Positions 36,361 to 47,216 of a stretch of 47,247 nucleotides of DNA are shown in pieces. Numbering within the stretch: position 1 is the first letter of the stretch; every line of letters starts with the position of its first letter. Origin of the DNA: Betaproteobacteria bacterium HGW-Betaproteobacteria-4 (GTDB lineage Bacteria; Pseudomonadota; Gammaproteobacteria; Burkholderiales; Rhodocyclaceae); NCBI GenBank assembly GCA_002840785.1, contig PHCH01000083.1, positions 1 to 47,247 of the forward strand. The letters run 5' to 3'. A program made the position numbers and the translations under genes. The notes beneath the pieces were generated by a model. It did no database searches. It saw only the letters and a program-made list of their open reading frames with translations, and was not told the origin of the DNA.

Positions 36361-38029
36361 GCAAGGTTTTGATAATCGGAATGTCGGCTCTGATGCTGAC
36401 CGCGTGCAGCAACCAGCATGCGCGCCGGGGCGACGCCTTCGAGCAAGCCAACAAGGAAATCGGCGCAGCCGCCGCGAGCAAGGCCACCAGCCAGCCGCAG
36501 GCCGATGCCGTCGCCCAGGCCATGGTGCCGCCGCTGCAGCTCGAACAGCCGGTGGCTGCCAAGCCGGAGCCGCGTTTCAATCTGGCGGTGAACAATGCGC
36601 CGGTCGCCCAGGTCTTGAATGCACTGGTTTCCGGCACGCCGTACAGCGTGCTTTTTTCGCCGGAGCTGTCGGGAACGGTCAGCCTCAACCTCAAGAACAC
36701 GACGGTGCGCGAGGCGCTCGATACCTTGCGCGAGGTGTATGGCTACGATTACCGGGTGCAGGGAAAGCGCATCATCGTGCAGCCAAACACCATCCAGACG
36801 CGTATTTTCAAGATCAACTATCTGGCCAATCGGCGCCAGGGCATGAGCGAGATGCGGGTGACCGGCAGTTCACCGACCGGGTCTACGCCAACGACGACGA
36901 GTGGTGCATCGAGCGGGGCGGGCAGCGTGCCGGCCGGCTCGACCGGTAGCCAGGGGCAGCGGGCCAACGACAGCGCGCGCGTGCAGACGACGTCGGATTA
37001 CGATTTCTGGAAGGATCTCGGCTCGGCCCTGAATTCCATCGTCGGCAGCGCGGATGGGCGCAACATCATCGTCAATGCCGGCTCGGGGGTGGTGCTGGTC
37101 AAGGCCTCGCCGAGCGAATTGCGTTCGGTCGAGGAGTATTTGCGGGCGACACAACTGGTGGTTGAACGTCAGGTCATGCTTGAAGCGAAGATCATCGAGG
37201 TTTCGCTCAATGACTCGTACCAGACCGGCATCAACTGGAGCAAGTTCGGTGGTCTGCTCGGTGGCAACCTGGCCTTTGGCACCCTGGGCCCGGGGGCGAC
37301 GCTGAGCGGATCGACGACGCTGGGCGCTTCGGCCACGGGCGTCACTTCCGGCACCGTGGTCAATGCCAATCCGGGTAGCAACGGCAGCCTGACGTCGTCG
37401 ACCGCCGGCCGCGGCTTCTTCGGCCTGGCTTTCCAGTCACAGAATTTTGCCGCGCTGCTTTCCTTCCTCGAAGGGCAGGGCGACGTGCAGGTGCTGTCGA
37501 GTCCGCGCATCGCCACGACCAACAACCAGAAGGCCGTGCTCAAGGTCGGTACCGACGATTTCTTCGTCACCGGCATCAGCACCAACACGACGACCAGCGC
37601 CAGCGGCAGATCGACGACGCGGGCAACATCATCCTGCACGTCCATCCTTCGGTCAGCGTGGTCGAGGAAAAGACCAAGAACGTCAATCTCGGCGATCTTG
37701 GGACCTTCACCTTGCCGCTGGCGTCGAGCAGCATCAACGAAACCGACAGCATCGTCCGCGTCCAGGATGGCAGCATCGTCGCCATTGGCGGCCTCATGAG
37801 CCAGGAGCAGAACACCAGCCGCTACGGCTTGCCCGGGGTCAGCGGCTTGCCTGGCGTTGGCGCCTTGTTTGGCCAGAAGAGCGTGTCCAACAAGAAGCGC
37901 GAACTGGTCATTCTCATGCGGTCGACGGTGATTCGCGACGAAAATTCGTGGCGCAATGCCTCGGCCGAGGTGCAGGATCGCTTGCAGGGACTCGATCCGC
38001 GCCAGCAGCGCAAACTCGAATGGCAATGA
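36357..38029 (+). pseudogene. mshL: MSHA secretin, frame broken before the membrane region
   Basis: Outer-membrane secretin. The lipoprotein signal has lipobox LTAC. An STN-like domain follows (FNLAVNNAPVAQVLNALV), then a Ser/Thr/Gly linker, N1-type domain and secretin domain (VQVLSSPRIATTNNQKAVLK). At about 37606 the frame shifts after NTTTSASG and resumes QIDDAGNIILHVHPSVS. The conserved TPFFSGI.LDVTP segment of MshL, roughly 30 residues, is missing. The end GLPGVSGLPGVGALFG and LVILMRSTVI is intact. Without the lost strand the pore could not form, so the break is either inactivating or artificial. Confidence 0.92.
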
Positions 38030-38051
38030 ACGGCAGCGGAGGCGGGCAGCC

Positions 38052-38879
38052 TTGTACCTCGACCATTTCGGCCTGAGCGAGCTGCCCTTCGGTATCACGC
38101 CGGACACCAGCTACACGGTCATCACGCGCAGCCATCAGGAGGCGCTCAATACCCTGCTCGTCGCGCTCGGTAGCGGCGAGGGCTTCATCAAGATCACTGG
38201 CGAAGTCGGCACCGGCAAGACGCTGCTCTGCCGCCGCCTGTTGCAGGCACTGCCGGAAGGCAGCGTATCGGCCTACCTGCCGAATCCCTATCTGGCGCCG
38301 CGCACCCTGCAATTGGCGCTGGCCGAGGAACTGGGGCTGGAAGTCAGCGCCGACAGCGACGATTACCATCTGCTGCAAAGCATCAACCGGGCGCTGCTCG
38401 ACCATGCGGCGGCTGATCGTCAGGTCGTTGTCTGCATCGACGAGGCGCAGGCGATGCCGCTTGAAACGCTGGAGTCGCTGCGCCTGCTTTCCAATCTGGA
38501 AACCGAGAAACGCAAGTTGCTGCAGATCGTTCTCTTTGGCCAGCCGGAACTCGACCGCAAGCTGGCCGAGCCGTCGGTACGCCAGTTGTTGCAGCGCATT
38601 GCCTTTCACTACCGGATCGGCGGGCTGGCCCGCGAAGAGGTGGCCAATTATCTGGCGCATCGCCTGCGGGTTGCTGGCTACCGGGGCGAGGACGTTTTCG
38701 GGGCGCGCGCCGTGCGCTGCCTGCACAAGGCCAGCCGGGGCACGCCGCGCTTGCTGAACATTCTTGCCCACAAGTCCCTGCTCGCCGTTTTCGGCGAGGG
38801 CAAACATGCCGTGCGGGCCGGCCACGTTCGTTGTGCCGCAGCCGATACCGAAGGCGCGGCGGCGGCAGGATGGTGGTGA
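38052..38879 (+). CDS. mshM: MshM, ExeA-like AAA ATPase
   Basis: A 275-residue AAA ATPase. It begins LYLDHFGLSELPFGITPD as ExeA/GspA/MshM proteins do. Walker A is GEVGTGKT, Walker B VVCIDEAQAM, and arginine-finger-type LLQRIAFHYRI follows. No membrane helix is seen, so it acts in the cytoplasm. TTG 38052 is chosen because GGAGG (38038-38042) precedes it by nine bases and it fits the family start; no in-frame ATG is near. Confidence 0.88.
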   Translation: MYLDHFGLSELPFGITPDTSYTVITRSHQEALNTLLVALGSGEGFIKITGEVGTGKTLLCRRLLQALPEGSVSAYLPNPYLAPRTLQLALAEELGLEVSADSDDYHLLQSINRALLDHAAADRQVVVCIDEAQAMPLETLESLRLLSNLETEKRKLLQIVLFGQPELDRKLAEPSVRQLLQRIAFHYRIGGLAREEVANYLAHRLRVAGYRGEDVFGARAVRCLHKASRGTPRLLNILAHKSLLAVFGEGKHAVRAGHVRCAAADTEGAAAAGWW

Positions 38880-38880
38880 G

Positions 38881-39951
38881 ATGAGCCTGATCAACGACAT
38901 GCTGCGCAATATCGAGGCCAAGCGCCCCGACGATCCGGCCCGGCAAAACCTGCAACGCGAAATCCGTTCGCTGCCGGCGGCACCGAGTGGCGGCGGGCGC
39001 TGGTTGATTTCCCTGCTCATCGTTGCCGTGCCGGTGCTCGGCGCGGTTGCGCTGCACGCCAACGGGGCCTTGCTGCCGTGGCTGGGCATTGCTGATCAGG
39101 CGCCGGTGGCCGCAGCGCCCGTAGCCGTCCCGGTGGTTGCCGCGCCGCCGGTAGCGCCGATTGCTACGGTCGACGAGAAAAAAGAGCCAATTCTGGAAAG
39201 CGAACTGCGCCTGGCGTCGAACCTGGCTGTTCTGCCCCTGCCAGTCGCGCCTGTCCTGGCCGTGCCGGATCCGGTGGTGCCGGCGCCAGTCGTCGAGGCA
39301 CCGGCTCCTGCTCCAGCCAAGGCGCCGCAGGCAGCGCCGAATGCACCGAGCGGGCCGGTCAAAATCGAAAAGAGCCCAGTGCTGGCGACGCCGCGTGACC
39401 GTGCCGATGCCGAATACCGCAAGGCCGAAAATGCCATCGCTTCCGGCCGCCACACCGACGCTGTCGCCAGTTTGCGGGCGGCGTTGAAACAGGATCCGTC
39501 CTACGTCCCGGCGCGCCATTTGCTGCTGCGTCAGTTGCTGGAAATGCGCAAGATCGACGAGGCGATGAGCGCGCTCGAGGAGGGGCTTGGGCTACAGCCG
39601 GCGCAGACCGGGTGGGCGATGTCGCTGGCCCGCCTGCAACTTGAGCAGCAGGACATTCCGGCGGCTGATCGAACGCTGGCCCGTTCGCAGGTTTATGCCG
39701 AGGCCAACGCCGATTATGCCGGGTTCCAGGGCCATATCAAGTCGCGTCAGGGCGCCAGCCGCGCCGCCGTGGCACACTATCAGCGGGCCACCCGCCTGGC
39801 GCCCAACGAGGGGCGCTGGTGGCTCGGGCTGGGCCTGGCGCTGGAGGCCGACGGGCGCCTTGGCGAGGCGAAGGAATCGCTGCGCCGCGCCATGGCGACA
39901 GGAAGTTTGTCCGTCGAATTGTCGGCGGTGGCCGAGCAGCATTTGCGCTGA
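38881..39951 (+). CDS. mshN: MshN, TPR-containing membrane protein
   Basis: A 356-residue protein beginning MSLINDMLRNIEAKRPDD, the MshN/GspB-type cytoplasmic start, then one membrane helix (LISLLIVAVPVLGAVALHA). After a long Ala/Pro/Val-rich periplasmic linker come at least four TPR-like helical pairs (ENAIASGRHTDAVASLRAAL, GRWWLGLGLALEADGRLGEA). ATG 38881 lies one base after the mshM stop. It is the last gene of the pilus block. The linker includes a degenerate repeat-like stretch (39162-39200). Confidence 0.88.
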   Translation: MSLINDMLRNIEAKRPDDPARQNLQREIRSLPAAPSGGGRWLISLLIVAVPVLGAVALHANGALLPWLGIADQAPVAAAPVAVPVVAAPPVAPIATVDEKKEPILESELRLASNLAVLPLPVAPVLAVPDPVVPAPVVEAPAPAPAKAPQAAPNAPSGPVKIEKSPVLATPRDRADAEYRKAENAIASGRHTDAVASLRAALKQDPSYVPARHLLLRQLLEMRKIDEAMSALEEGLGLQPAQTGWAMSLARLQLEQQDIPAADRTLARSQVYAEANADYAGFQGHIKSRQGASRAAVAHYQRATRLAPNEGRWWLGLGLALEADGRLGEAKESLRRAMATGSLSVELSAVAEQHLR

Positions 39952-39988
39952 AAATTTTGTCCATTCATTTGCCGAGAAGATCACAACC

Positions 39989-40601
39989 ATGACCCTGCAC
40001 GAAAGCCCCGTCGTTTACGGCACTGAAGACATCCTGCGCAGCCTGTGCAATTCGGTGACCAAGGTGCTGACCATCGCCACCCAGAGCCAGATTCACTATT
40101 CCGGGATGGTTCAGCGCATTACCAAGACCTGCCTGAAGCCGGACATCGGCTGCTTCGTGCTGTTCGATGGTGGCTTTTCCGGGCTGGTCGTCACCAACTT
40201 CTCGGCGGCGGCGGCGATGGAGCTTTACGAGAGCTACATGCTGAGCATGGGCATGGCCAAGGACGAGCTGGCCAGTTCGCATACCTCGGACGAGGTGGCG
40301 AACGTGATGGGCGAACTGATGAACCAGATCCTTGACCAAGCAGGTCATGCTCAGCGTGGACACCAATCTCGACAAGCCGGAAGCCCGCCGGGTGACCTTC
40401 TTCACCGGCCGCAACAACATTTTTTATCTCGAACTGGCGATCGACCGTACCGAGTTCATCAAGCTCAACGATTTCGAGAGCGAAGAGGCCGATCCGGATG
40501 CGCTGATCGAGCAGGCCAATGCGGCGAGCGCTTCCGCTGTGCCGGCGAAAGGCGTCGACGCCAGCGAGCAGGACGACTTCCTCAAATCCCTCGGGATGTA
40601 G
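39989..40601 (+). pseudogene. DUF3334 family protein, frame broken centrally
   Basis: Matches the DUF3334 pattern: TEDILRSLCNSVTKVLTIAT, KPDIGCFVLFDGGFSGLVV, VMGELMNQIL, VTFFTGRNNIFYLELAIDR and the terminal EQDDFLKSLGM. The fold recalls CheX/CheC-type phosphatases, but function is unknown. At about 40332 the frame shifts: NQIL is followed by TKQVMLSVDTNLDKP, with about 25 residues missing (family text ..QNQPKML..). The junction is CTTG-AC-CAAG (40331-40340). ATG 39989 starts 37 bases after mshN, so it may be cotranscribed with the pilus genes and could link them to signalling. Confidence 0.82.
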
Positions 40602-40611
40602 CCGGCGACGA

Positions 40612-40666
40612 CGGTTGGCCGGCGATTCCTACGGTCAACCGGAAATTTTGCCCATTTTTGAAATCA
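40612..40666. repeat. Dispersed repeat copy 7 with inverted partner; possible bidirectional terminator
   Basis: CGGTTGGCCGG (40612-40622) and CTACGGTCAACCGG (40629-40642) form an imperfect hairpin, followed by AAATTTTGCCCA and TGAAATCAGG. It lies between the convergent DUF3334 and yjdF genes and also encodes the last residues and stop of YjdF (complement of 40635-40637). The paired-core layout is the same as at 21270-21303. Confidence 0.75.
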
Positions 40667-41270
40667 GGGCTGTGAGCTGCCGGTCGTGCCAGCCGGAAAG
40701 CAGGGCAATCGCCGTGCTCGAGCCGATCAGCGCCATGAACATGTCCGATTGCGTGTCCCATTGGTCGCCCTGGGTGCCGAGGAATTCGTCGGCGCCCTGG
40801 CCCATGGCCAGCGCGGCGGCCCACTCGATCAGCTCGTAACTGGCGCTGATCGCCATGGCGATGCAAATGCACACAAAGCCAGTCATCCGGCGGCCGACGA
40901 CGTAACCGCCACGGATCAGGATTTCACGGGCGACCATGGCCGGTACGAAGCCCTGCAGCAAATGGCCGATCTTGTCGTAGGGATTGCGCACCGTGCCGAG
41001 TACGTCCTGCAGCCAGAAACCGAGCGGCACGCGGGCGTAGGTGTAGGCGCCACCACCGATCAGGACCAGCGCATGGATGGCGATCAGGACGGTGAGCAGC
41101 ATCGTCAGCGGATAGCTTTGGCGTGTGGCGATCATGAACGGCAGGGCGATCAAGACCGGTGCGACTTCCATAAGCCAGGTCGCCCGGTCGAAGGGGGCAA
41201 TGCCGGAAACGACGAGGGCTGCGATGACGATGGCGGCCAGCGTGGCGTTGAGTGCGTTCCGGCTGTCCAC
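40635..41270 (-). CDS. yjdF: YjdF-like (DUF2238) membrane protein
   Basis: A 211-residue inner-membrane protein with about six hydrophobic segments. The DUF2238 motifs are NPYDKIGHLLQGFVPAMVAREI, SASYELIEWAAALAMG and GTQGDQWDTQSDMFMALIG, with His, Glu and Asp residues placed as in VanZ-like proteins. Function is unknown. The last nine residues (ISKMGKISG) are encoded by a dispersed repeat copy. It lies one base from the recQ stop in the same direction. Confidence 0.85.
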   Translation of the reverse strand: MDSRNALNATLAAIVIAALVVSGIAPFDRATWLMEVAPVLIALPFMIATRQSYPLTMLLTVLIAIHALVLIGGGAYTYARVPLGFWLQDVLGTVRNPYDKIGHLLQGFVPAMVAREILIRGGYVVGRRMTGFVCICIAMAISASYELIEWAAALAMGQGADEFLGTQGDQWDTQSDMFMALIGSSTAIALLSGWHDRQLTALISKMGKISG

Positions 41271-41271
41271 G

Positions 41272-43120
<1,849 letters not shown>

Positions 43121-43131
<11 letters not shown>

Positions 43132-43849
43132 AAGTGATGGCTTCGCGGCTCAATTGCTCGCCATCCCAGAGCAGCGCTTCGGCGCGCTCTTCGTGCCAGT
43201 CGGACAATACCCAGCGTTCGACGTGGATGCCATCGACGATGTGGTCGTGTTTTTCCGGTCGGTGCGTGTGGCCGTGAATGAAGGTGGCGTAGCCGTGTTC
43301 GCGCAGGAAATCGTCGGTCGCCGGGCCATTGAGGTCGGCGTAAACGTAGGCATGGTCGCGCTTGCGGCGGGCGCTGCGCCAGCGGATGTAACGGCCGAGC
43401 AGGCTGCGCAGGAAACGCGGCTTGGCACGCATCTTCCGCTGCCATTCCGGGTCGCGCACCTTGGCGCGATAGGCCATGTAGGCATGGTCGTCGATGCACA
43501 GCGCGTCGCCGTGCGAGAGCACGAAGGACCACTCGGGCAGGACCAGCAAATAAGGATCGGGCAGCAGCGTCATGCCGGCAGCCGCGGTGAATTGTTCGCC
43601 GATGGCGAAATCGCGATTGCCGTGCATGAAGCAGATCTTCAGCCCGGCGTCGCTGGCCTCGCGCAGGGCGGCGGTGATCTGCGCCGCGTAAGGGTCGTCG
43701 ATGTCGTCGCCGACCCACACCTCGAACAGGTCGCCGAGGATATACAGCGCCTCGGCCTGGCGGGCGCGGCCGGCCAGAAAGTCCAGGAACAAACGAGTCG
43801 CCCCGGGTGACCGGGGCGACAGGTGCAGATCGGAGATGAAGAAGATCAA
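43121..43849 (-). CDS. lpxH: UDP-2,3-diacylglucosamine diphosphatase
   Basis: A 242-residue calcineurin-type phosphoesterase of lipid A synthesis. The metal-binding motifs are [41 protein letters not shown] and [11 protein letters not shown]. The start is TTG at 43849, overlapping the ppiB stop (TTGA); it gives [10 protein letters not shown]. The 3' end overlaps recQ by 11 bases. Confidence 0.95.
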
Positions 43850-44343
43850 ACGATCTCGGCCTTCTCGATGATCACGTCTTCTTTCGGCACATCCTGGTGG
43901 AAACCCTTGTTGCCGGTGGCGACAGCGCGGATCTTGTCGACCACGTCGAGGCCTTCGACGACTTCGCCGAACACGCAGTAGCCCCAGCCCTGGCCGGACG
44001 GCGACTTGAAGTCGAGGAAATCGTTATCGACGGTGTTGATGAAGAACTGGGCGGTGGCCGAGTGCGGATCGTTGGTGCGCGCCATGGCGACGGTGCCGCG
44101 CTTGTTCTTCAGGCCATTGGCGGCCTCGTTCTCGATCGGTGCCTGGCAGGCCTTCTGGCCCATGCCCGGTTCCATGCCGCCGCCCTGGATCATGAAGTTC
44201 TTGATGACGCGGTGGAAGATGGTGCCGTTGTAGTGGCCGGCTTCAACGTAGGCGATGAAGTTGGCAACGGTCTTCGGGGCCTTCTCGGCGTTCAGTTCGA
44301 GCGTGATGTCGCCGTGGTTGGTGGTGAGCTTGATTTTGGACAT
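43846..44343 (-). CDS. ppiB: Cytoplasmic cyclophilin-type peptidyl-prolyl isomerase
   Basis: A 165-residue single-domain cyclophilin without signal peptide. Active-site and family motifs are [31 protein letters not shown] and [15 protein letters not shown]. It starts [13 protein letters not shown] at ATG 44343-44341. The ribosome-binding site and intergenic gap expected before it are absent, because the upstream sequence is directly the ppiA coding region; a loss at about 44340-44346 is likely. Confidence 0.94.
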   Translation of the reverse strand: MSKIKLTTNHGDITLELNAEKAPKTVANFIAYVEAGHYNGTIFHRVIKNFMIQGGGMEPGMGQKACQAPIENEAANGLKNKRGTVAMARTNDPHSATAQFFINTVDNDFLDFKSPSGQGWGYCVFGEVVEGLDVVDKIRAVATGNKGFHQDVPKEDVIIEKAEIV

Positions 44344-44860
44344 TTTCGTAATAGCCAGCGCTGCCGGTCGGCACCTTGGCAATCTTGTCGACGACATCCA
44401 TGCCCTGGGTGACCTTGCCGAAGACGGCATAGCCCCAGCCGCGCGGGTCGCCGGTGGTTCTGTGGTTGAGGAAATCGTTGTTCTTGAGGTTGATGAAGAA
44501 CTGGACGCGAGCCGAATGTGGGTCGGAGGTGCGAGCCATGGCCACCGTGCCACGGTCATTGGTCAGGCCGTTGGTCGCTTCGTTCTTGAGGGCCGGGGTC
44601 AGTACCTTTTTCTCTTCCATGGCCCGGCTGAAGCCGCCGCCCTGGATCATGAAACCATCGATGACGCGATGGAAAATGGTCGATTCGTAGAAGCCGTGCT
44701 TGGCGTTGTAGAGGAAAAACTCAACCGTGGTCGGCGCTTTTTCCGGGTAAAGCTCAAGGGTGAATTTGCCAAGATTGGTCGTGAACTCGACGGCCGGGGC
44801 AGCCCACACGGCGACAGCGGCAAGCAGACCGGCGGTGAAAACGGAAATTTTCTTCAACAT
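44341..44860 (-). CDS. ppiA: Periplasmic cyclophilin-type isomerase, 3' end lost
   Basis: Cyclophilin with a Sec signal peptide ([20 protein letters not shown]). Motifs [32 protein letters not shown] and [20 protein letters not shown] are intact. After SAGYYENV the expected tail (about 12-15 residues, normally PVVI..) and stop are missing. The frame instead runs on into ppiB in the wrong frame to 44243. The ATG at 44860-44858 overlaps the stop of the L,D-transpeptidase gene (TGATG). The ppiA-ppiB order with a direct repeat AATGTC at the junction suggests a collapse between the two genes. Confidence 0.88.
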
Positions 44861-46155
44861 CAGGCGCTTCCTTCGTAAATTATCTTCCACTGGCCGCCTT
44901 CGCGCAGCCAGTACTGGCGTTTCTTCATCTGGTTGTTGAGGTTGTTGCTGCGGTAATCCTGATCGAAAGTCACGACGACCACTTCTTCCTTGCCCGGATT
45001 GCGGAACACCGAGAGATTGTCGATCTTGAGCTTGATCCATTCCTTGCCGGCATTGACCTGCTTTTTCTGCGCGGCGAATTCGTCAAGGCTCTGCTTGCCA
45101 GCCTTGAAGCGCTGCGAATAGTGCTTCAGGTAGCGCTCGGTGTCGCGGCTTTCCCAGTCGGCACGCCAGGCGTCAATCGACTTGTTGAGTTCGCTGCGTT
45201 CCCTGGCCCAGTCGTCGAGCGACAGCCATTCGACCGAGTTGCTGATGATGACTGGGGTCAGCCCGACCTGCAGGTTCTTGGCGACGACGTCGAGATCCTG
45301 GTTGGTCAGCACGACGCAGCCGTCGGAGGCGCGCGGCGGACGGGCAAAGGTGTCGGAGGGCGTGCCGTGCAGCCAGATGCCGCTGCCGCCACGGCCCTGG
45401 CGCTTGTCCCATTCGTTCGGATAATTGAGCGGGAAGGCGCCGTTGCCGTAAAGATCGGCCAGCTTCTGGCGAGGCAGGTTGGCGGTGACGTGATAGACGC
45501 CGACCGGAGTTTTCTTGTCGCCCTCGACGAGTTTCTCCGCGCCCAGTTTGCCCTGGGTGACGTAGTAATCGGCCACGAAGCGCGGCTGTCCGCCGTTCTT
45601 GAGGTCGTTTTCGTACACGTAGAGGCGCGAACGCTTGGTGTCGACGACGATGGCGAAACGCTGGTCCGGCGGCATCTGCAGCAGGTAGCGCGGGACAAAA
45701 TCGGCTGGCGGCTTTTCGCGATAGGCGGCGAGGCGGGCGATGGCTTCGGCGCGCAGGTCGGCGACCTTGTCGGCCGGCGCATCGGTCAATGCGCCAAAGG
45801 TATCGATGGGTTGCTTGCGGGCGAGCAGCAGATCGCCCTTGATCAGGTTGGCCAGCCGGTAATTCGGGTGCTGATGGAGTAGGCCCTCGGTCAGTTGCAG
45901 GGCATTGCCCAGACGATTGGCTTCGATTTCGGCAAAAATGCGCGTCAGCATTTCTTCCGGGCCCGAGTCGGAAACGACCAGTGGCAGAGGCGAATCAGTT
46001 CCGGCTTTTTCGGTCGTCGGCCGCGCCAGGGCAATCGCCGAAAGCTCCTTGACGCTTACTTCCTGAGTTGCCGGTTGGTCCTTGAGTCGGGCCGCGGCAC
46101 CGGCGGCCAAGGCGACCGCCAGTCCCGATAGAACTAATTTACGGCCGAATTTCAC
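44860..46155 (-). CDS. L,D-transpeptidase (YkuD) with C-terminal NTF2-like domain
   Basis: 431 residues. GTG 46155 overlaps the upstream stop (GTGA) and gives [22 protein letters not shown], a signal peptide or anchor. A helical region (about 45-140) precedes the YkuD domain: [33 protein letters not shown], with the catalytic Cys in [11 protein letters not shown]. The C-terminal 120 residues form an NTF2-like domain ending [14 protein letters not shown]. Such enzymes cross-link or edit peptidoglycan, or attach proteins to it. It is in one operon with the TPR protein upstream and ppiA downstream. Confidence 0.9.
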   Translation of the reverse strand: MKFGRKLVLSGLAVALAAGAAARLKDQPATQEVSVKELSAIALARPTTEKAGTDSPLPLVVSDSGPEEMLTRIFAEIEANRLGNALQLTEGLLHQHPNYRLANLIKGDLLLARKQPIDTFGALTDAPADKVADLRAEAIARLAAYREKPPADFVPRYLLQMPPDQRFAIVVDTKRSRLYVYENDLKNGGQPRFVADYYVTQGKLGAEKLVEGDKKTPVGVYHVTANLPRQKLADLYGNGAFPLNYPNEWDKRQGRGGSGIWLHGTPSDTFARPPRASDGCVVLTNQDLDVVAKNLQVGLTPVIISNSVEWLSLDDWARERSELNKSIDAWRADWESRDTERYLKHYSQRFKAGKQSLDEFAAQKKQVNAGKEWIKLKIDNLSVFRNPGKEEVVVVTFDQDYRSNNLNNQMKKRQYWLREGGQWKIIYEGSA

Positions 46156-47216
46156 CGGGTGTTTTCTTCCTTGATCAGCCACTTGCTACCGCTCCGAACG
46201 AAAACGAGCGTCTTGGTCGTCGAGCTGCTCAGGCCGGTGGCCTTGTAATGCTGGCGGAACTTGGCGGTAGCCGTGCTGCCATTGAGGGTAATTTGCGGGG
46301 TGTCGAAGGACACCGAGATCTTGCCGCTCTTCCCGGCGATGCGTTGTTCACGTTCCTGTTCCCAGGCTTTGCGGCTCATGCCCTTGGGCGTTTTGAAGCT
46401 GTTTGCGTAGGCGCCAAGGTAGGCTCGCATGTCCTTGCGCGACCAAGCGTCAGCCCAGGCGTTCAGTGCTGCGGCGACTTCCTCGCTGCCGGCTGCATCC
46501 TTGGCTGGTGCGGGCGTCGGGGCGGCGGCTGGGGCTGGGGCCGGAGCGGCAGCTGGAGCAGCAGCGACGATGGCAACTGGCTTGGCCGCCGGTGCCACCG
46601 GGGTTGCCGGGGCCGCAGCGGCGCCTGGCGTCGCGGCAACGATGGTGGCGCTCGGAACAACGGCCGGCTTGGCAGCAACCGGGGCGGCAGCAACTGCCGG
46701 CTGCGGCTTGACGTTGCCCTTGCCCGAGGTGGTAATGAGGTCGCGGATAAGGGCCAGCTTGTTTTGCGTGGCCGAGTTGGAGTTGTCGAGTTGTAGGGCT
46801 TTGTCATAGGCCTGGCTGGCCAGCTTGGCGTAGACGTCGCCGAGGTTTTCGTAGGCGATGGCATAGGACGGGTGTGTCCTGATGGCCATTTCGAGCGCCG
46901 TGCGGGCCTTGTCGTACTGCTTCTGCTGGGCGTAGAGCACGGCCAGGTTGTTGTAGGGTTCGGGCAATTCCGGGTAATCCTCGGAAAGCTTGGTGAATAC
47001 GCCGATGGCTTCAGCCGGCTTGTTCATCTCGGTATAGATCAGCCCCTTGAGGAAGCGGCCTTGGGCGTCCTTGGGACGGCTGCTCAGGTAGGCGTCGACT
47101 TTGTCGAGCGCCTGCGGGTACTGGCCCTGCTTGATCAGGCGCTGGACTTCCGGGAGGTTGTCGGCAAATGCCGGTACGGCAAAGCCGATGGCCAGGCCAA
47201 TTGCCATTGCACGCAA
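46152..47216 (-). CDS. TPR protein with C-terminal NTF2-like domain
   Basis: About 354 residues, possibly with a start just beyond the window: in-frame codons continue upstream of TTG 47216, and ATG 47207 is inside. A signal peptide (MAIGLAIGFAVPAFADN) leads to four TPR repeats (PQALDKVDAYLSSRPKDAQG, YDKARTALEMAIRTHPSYA). A long Ala/Pro/Val linker follows, then an NTF2-like domain (AALNAWADAWSRKDMRAYLG to [13 protein letters not shown]). The stop overlaps the L,D-transpeptidase start, and both proteins share the same C-terminal domain type, suggesting they act on one envelope structure. Confidence 0.85.
   Translation of the reverse strand: MRAMAIGLAIGFAVPAFADNLPEVQRLIKQGQYPQALDKVDAYLSSRPKDAQGRFLKGLIYTEMNKPAEAIGVFTKLSEDYPELPEPYNNLAVLYAQQKQYDKARTALEMAIRTHPSYAIAYENLGDVYAKLASQAYDKALQLDNSNSATQNKLALIRDLITTSGKGNVKPQPAVAAAPVAAKPAVVPSATIVAATPGAAAAPATPVAPAAKPVAIVAAAPAAAPAPAPAAAPTPAPAKDAAGSEEVAAALNAWADAWSRKDMRAYLGAYANSFKTPKGMSRKAWEQEREQRIAGKSGKISVSFDTPQITLNGSTATAKFRQHYKATGLSSSTTKTLVFVRSGSKWLIKEENTR

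Noticed and set aside
39162..39200. Possible repeat copy in the mshN linker (GCTACGGTCGACGAG)
   Set aside because: The core and A-run match, but the GCCCA and TGAAATC parts are degenerate; kept as borderline and not counted among the eight.
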